This document shows, piece after piece, positions 41,181 to 43,505 of a stretch of DNA of 43,505 bases. Where the stretch lies: positions 1-43,505 of the forward strand of contig VBFG01000059.1 of NCBI GenBank assembly GCA_005882635.1. The letters are read 5' to 3'. The DNA comes from Chloroflexota bacterium. Its GTDB lineage: Bacteria > Chloroflexota > Limnocylindria > Limnocylindrales > CSP1-4. Within the stretch, counting starts at the first letter, position 1; every line of letters starts with the position of its first letter. The notes beneath the pieces are model-generated. The model was not told where the DNA came from and searched no databases. It was given only the letters and a program-made list of their open reading frames with translations. The position numbers were made by a program, and so were the translations under genes.

Positions 41181-42983
41181 CTACGGGCCCACCCAGCCCA
41201 CCGGACCTCCGGCCTGGATGAAGATCTCGCCCGCCAGGGGGGCGTCCGACGTCTGGAACAACTCTCCCCCTGGAGGCGGGTTCACCCAGATCCAGCAGCT
41301 CTTCACGGTCTTCGGGGGGAGCAGGAAGGTCACCTTCTCCGTGACGCCGGCTGGCACGACGTTGGGGGTCACCGACCCGCACAGCGGCCCCATGGCGTTC
41401 TCGCCCTCCTCGGCCAGGAACAGTGTCACGGGTTCGGGACTCTTGTTGACGACGGTGACCGTCCAGGGCCGTGCGCCCGTCGGGATGGGACCAGCCGCGG
41501 GCGGGAACGGGGTCGGGATCGGGGTCGGGGTCGGGAAGACTGGCGGAGCCGGGCTCGGGAAGGCCGGCAACGTGGGCGGCGACACGCCTCGAGGGACGTA
41601 CAGCTCCGCCGAGCCCGTCGCGACACACACTCCTTCTAGACAATCACGACCACCGGCCACGAGGACCGTGCCATCGAGCAGCAGGATCGCCGGAGTTCCG
41701 TGCGACCGGAGCATGGGCGCGGTGGTGCTCCAGGACCGGGTGTCCGGGTCGTACAGGTCGGCGACCGTAGATCCCGGCGTGGCGGGGAAGAACCCACTAA
41801 AAGGCACGAGCACGATGCCGTCCGACAACAGCGTGGCCGGTCGGTAGGCGGTGCCTGGGCTGGGCAGCTCCCCGGTGGCGGTCCAGGCCCCGGTGGCCGG
41901 GTCGTACACCTCGGCGGTCGATGAGCGCACCACGAGCACCGTGCCATCCTGCAGCAGCGTGGCCGTGATGCTATCGAACCGCGGGTTTCCGGTCGCGCGC
42001 AAGTTCGCGGTCGCGGTCCACGACCCTGTGACCGGGTCGTACAGCTCGGCCGAGTCCGTCGCGAGGTCGGGGGGAACGTCGCCGCCCGCCACGAGCACCC
42101 CGCCGTCGGGGAGCAGCGTGGCCGTGTGGTTGTAGCGCGGTGTGACCATCTTCCCAGTGGCGGACCAGGTTCCGGTGTCGGGGTCGTACAACTGGGCGCC
42201 GTCGTAACCTGTCACAAGCACCTTGCCGTTGGCCAACAACGTGGCGGTCGAGGCCGCGGTCCATGAATCGGTGGTGGCCAACTTCCCCGTGGAGGACCAG
42301 GTCCCGGTGGCTGGGTCGTACACCTCTGCGCCTGGGATCCCGTCATACACCGTCGGGTCGTCGACATCCCCCAGGAGCACCTTGCCATCAAGCAGCAGCG
42401 TGGCCGGGAAACCATCCTCAGGCTTGAGCATGTTCCCCGTCGCGGACCAGGTCCCGCTGTTCGGGTCGTACAACTCCGTGGAGGTGTCGTTTTCCTCATC
42501 GGAGCCGCCCGCAACGAGCACCCTGCCATCGAGGAGCCGCACCGCGGTGTTGCTATCTCGAGGCGTACCCATCGTCCCCGTGGCGATCCAGACGCCTGTT
42601 GGACTCGTGACGGCGGACGGGGTCGGCCCAGCTGATGGCAGGCTGGGCGTCGAACTTGGAGTGACGACGCCCGGAAGGCTGGGCCTGGCCTCGAGGCTCA
42701 AGTCCTGGACGGGGTCACGCTGGAGGAGGCGCAGTGCCCCGACCGCCGCGGCACTCGCGAGCACCGCCGCGACCAGAAGCGCCGCAGCGATGAGGAGGGT
42801 CCGTCGGCGGGTCATCGGATCCGCTTTGCTGAGAGCCCCGATGACCGAGGGCAGTGCCCGCTGCTGGGTGGTCGCCTCGGCTGCTTCGAGGATCCGCTCG
42901 CGCAGTCCCGGATAGGCGCGCTCGGGCAGATGGACTCGCAGCGCCTTGGAAATCTGGGCGTCCGTCAATTGTCGGCCGTTCAT
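41181..42983 (-). CDS. Membrane-anchored Kelch-repeat protein with anti-sigma-like N-terminus
   Basis: 600 residues. Residues 1-55 (LTDAQISKALRVHLPERAYP, GLRERILEAAEATTQQRALP) are the cytosolic part seen in proteins encoded beside ECF sigma factors in this kind of genome. A membrane helix follows (LLIAAALLVAAVLASAAAVG, about 57-78), then a Pro/Ser linker. Seven Kelch-like repeats follow, each with a hydrophobic strand (ATLLLDGKVLL), GG or equivalent, and ELYDPxTGTW. A Pro-rich linker and a C-terminal beta domain (PWTVTVVNKSPEPVTLFLAE) end it. The ATG at 42983 overlaps the sigma gene stop (ATGA). It probably restrains the sigma factor and senses something outside; this is inference from position. 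Confidence 0.85.
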   Translation of the reverse strand: MNGRQLTDAQISKALRVHLPERAYPGLRERILEAAEATTQQRALPSVIGALSKADPMTRRRTLLIAAALLVAAVLASAAAVGALRLLQRDPVQDLSLEARPSLPGVVTPSSTPSLPSAGPTPSAVTSPTGVWIATGTMGTPRDSNTAVRLLDGRVLVAGGSDEENDTSTELYDPNSGTWSATGNMLKPEDGFPATLLLDGKVLLGDVDDPTVYDGIPGAEVYDPATGTWSSTGKLATTDSWTAASTATLLANGKVLVTGYDGAQLYDPDTGTWSATGKMVTPRYNHTATLLPDGGVLVAGGDVPPDLATDSAELYDPVTGSWTATANLRATGNPRFDSITATLLQDGTVLVVRSSTAEVYDPATGAWTATGELPSPGTAYRPATLLSDGIVLVPFSGFFPATPGSTVADLYDPDTRSWSTTAPMLRSHGTPAILLLDGTVLVAGGRDCLEGVCVATGSAELYVPRGVSPPTLPAFPSPAPPVFPTPTPIPTPFPPAAGPIPTGARPWTVTVVNKSPEPVTLFLAEEGENAMGPLCGSVTPNVVPAGVTEKVTFLLPPKTVKSCWIWVNPPPGGELFQTSDAPLAGEIFIQAGGPVGWVGP

Positions 42984-43505
42984 GCCTCGGCCTCCATCGC
43001 CTTCTCGAGCGCGCCGCGCGCAGCGTGCAGCCGCCACTTGGCCGTCCCGACCGGGATCCCGAGCGACCGGGCGATCTCCGCGACCGGCCGCTCCTCGACG
43101 TGGTGGAGGACGAGGATCATTCGGTCCTGCGGCCGGAGGCGGTCGAAGGCGCGGCCGATCGCGTCGTTGTCAACCATCTCGTCCATCTGCGTTCGGGCAC
43201 GGAGGTCCTGCCGCGGTTCTGGTGGGGGGCTTTCTGCGCCCGGGTAGGCGGGCCGAACCGACACCTCGCGGAGCCGGCCCCGATGCCGGCGTGCCATCAA
43301 GGCGGCGTTCGCGACGATCCGATTGAGCCAGCCGTCGAAGACCGCCGCATCGCGAAGGCGGGGGAGCTGTCGCCACGCCGACACGAGCGCCTCCTGGGTC
43401 GCATCGGCGGCGTCGGCGTCATTGGACAGGATCGACCAGGCGAGGCGGTAGCAGCGATCGATGCGGGTATCGACGAGCACCTCGAACGCCGCCGCATCGC
43501 CGGAG
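42980..43505 (-). CDS. ECF-type RNA polymerase sigma factor (5' end outside window)
   Basis: Open to the window end; about 174 residues present. Region 2 (AAFEVLVDTRIDRCYRLAWS, DAADATQEALVSAWRQLPRL) and region 4 (FDRLRPQDRMILVLHHVEER, PVAEIARSLGIPVGTAKWRL) are both clear, separated by a Pro-rich linker. A GTG at 43480 could serve as a start but region 2 begins upstream of it (GDAAAFEVLV), so the true start is beyond 43505. ECF sigma factors direct RNA polymerase to stress promoters. It is coupled to the Kelch/anti-sigma-like gene. Confidence 0.93.
   Translation of the reverse strand, partial: SGDAAAFEVLVDTRIDRCYRLAWSILSNDADAADATQEALVSAWRQLPRLRDAAVFDGWLNRIVANAALMARRHRGRLREVSVRPAYPGAESPPPEPRQDLRARTQMDEMVDNDAIGRAFDRLRPQDRMILVLHHVEERPVAEIARSLGIPVGTAKWRLHAARGALEKAMEAEA

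Noticed and set aside
1-43505. CRISPR arrays, rRNA genes, intact insertion sequences
   Set aside because: No regularly spaced identical repeats, no rRNA-like sequence and no transposase frame were seen on either strand.

Overview
This is a high-GC bacterial chromosome segment, densely coded and without rRNA, CRISPR arrays or intact transposases. The gene content suggests a Chloroflexota lineage (Limnocylindria-like) or an actinobacterial relative. Pointers are F420-type reductases, a phosphoketolase-acetate kinase operon, many GTG starts, probable leaderless promoters, and an ECF sigma factor followed by a membrane-anchored Kelch protein. This placement is inference; no marker gene in the window settles it.

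Layout. 1-5.1 kb: tail of an ArsR regulator with an SRPBCC protein, an orphan ParA-type ATPase coupled to a membrane-anchored degenerate GGDEF protein, a PNPOx-fold protein and a secreted M28/PA-domain peptidase. 5.3-9.7 kb: phosphoketolase, acetate kinase, then a TIR-like protein whose C-terminal beta-rich domain resembles the Cap15 barrel of CBASS effectors. 10.1-17.3 kb: membrane alpha/beta hydrolase, a histidine kinase with two response regulators, a CopB-type copper ATPase behind a CsoR-like operator, and a small exported protein. 17.5-20.6 kb: a two-domain MerR regulator with a probable leaderless, self-overlapping promoter, followed by a PEP-synthase/rifampin-phosphotransferase-like enzyme. 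20.6-31 kb: a duplicated redox/export cluster. The intact copy is an F420-reductase-like gene, MarR, LUD protein, MFS exporter and Gal80-like Gfo/Idh oxidoreductase; the decayed copy lies 6-8 kb upstream next to an OYE/dienoyl-CoA-reductase-like enzyme. 31-37.2 kb: XRE and AraC regulators, a cyclophilin-like lipoprotein, a zinc alcohol dehydrogenase, cupin, SDR and a methyltransferase. 37.2-40.3 kb: an M56 peptidase pseudogene, an intact tRNA-Thr(CGT), a TolB-like propeller protein and the remnant of a serine recombinase. 40.2-43.5 kb: a DUF985 cupin and an ECF sigma/Kelch pair running off the window.

Scars tie the accessory part together. A short repeat family, in two cases carrying a tRNA-Thr 3' half, occurs at about 9.8, 24.7, 34.8 and 37.75 kb and separates the modules. 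Together with the serine-recombinase remnant, the M56 and VOC remnants and the internal duplication, it suggests a region repeatedly rebuilt by insertion and deletion. The most interesting candidates for new biology are the TIR/beta-barrel protein in the phosphoketolase operon, the tRNA-linked repeat family, and the MarR regulon whose operator (TACTTGC-N4-GCAA core) occurs upstream of both the F420-reductase-like gene and the LUD operon.
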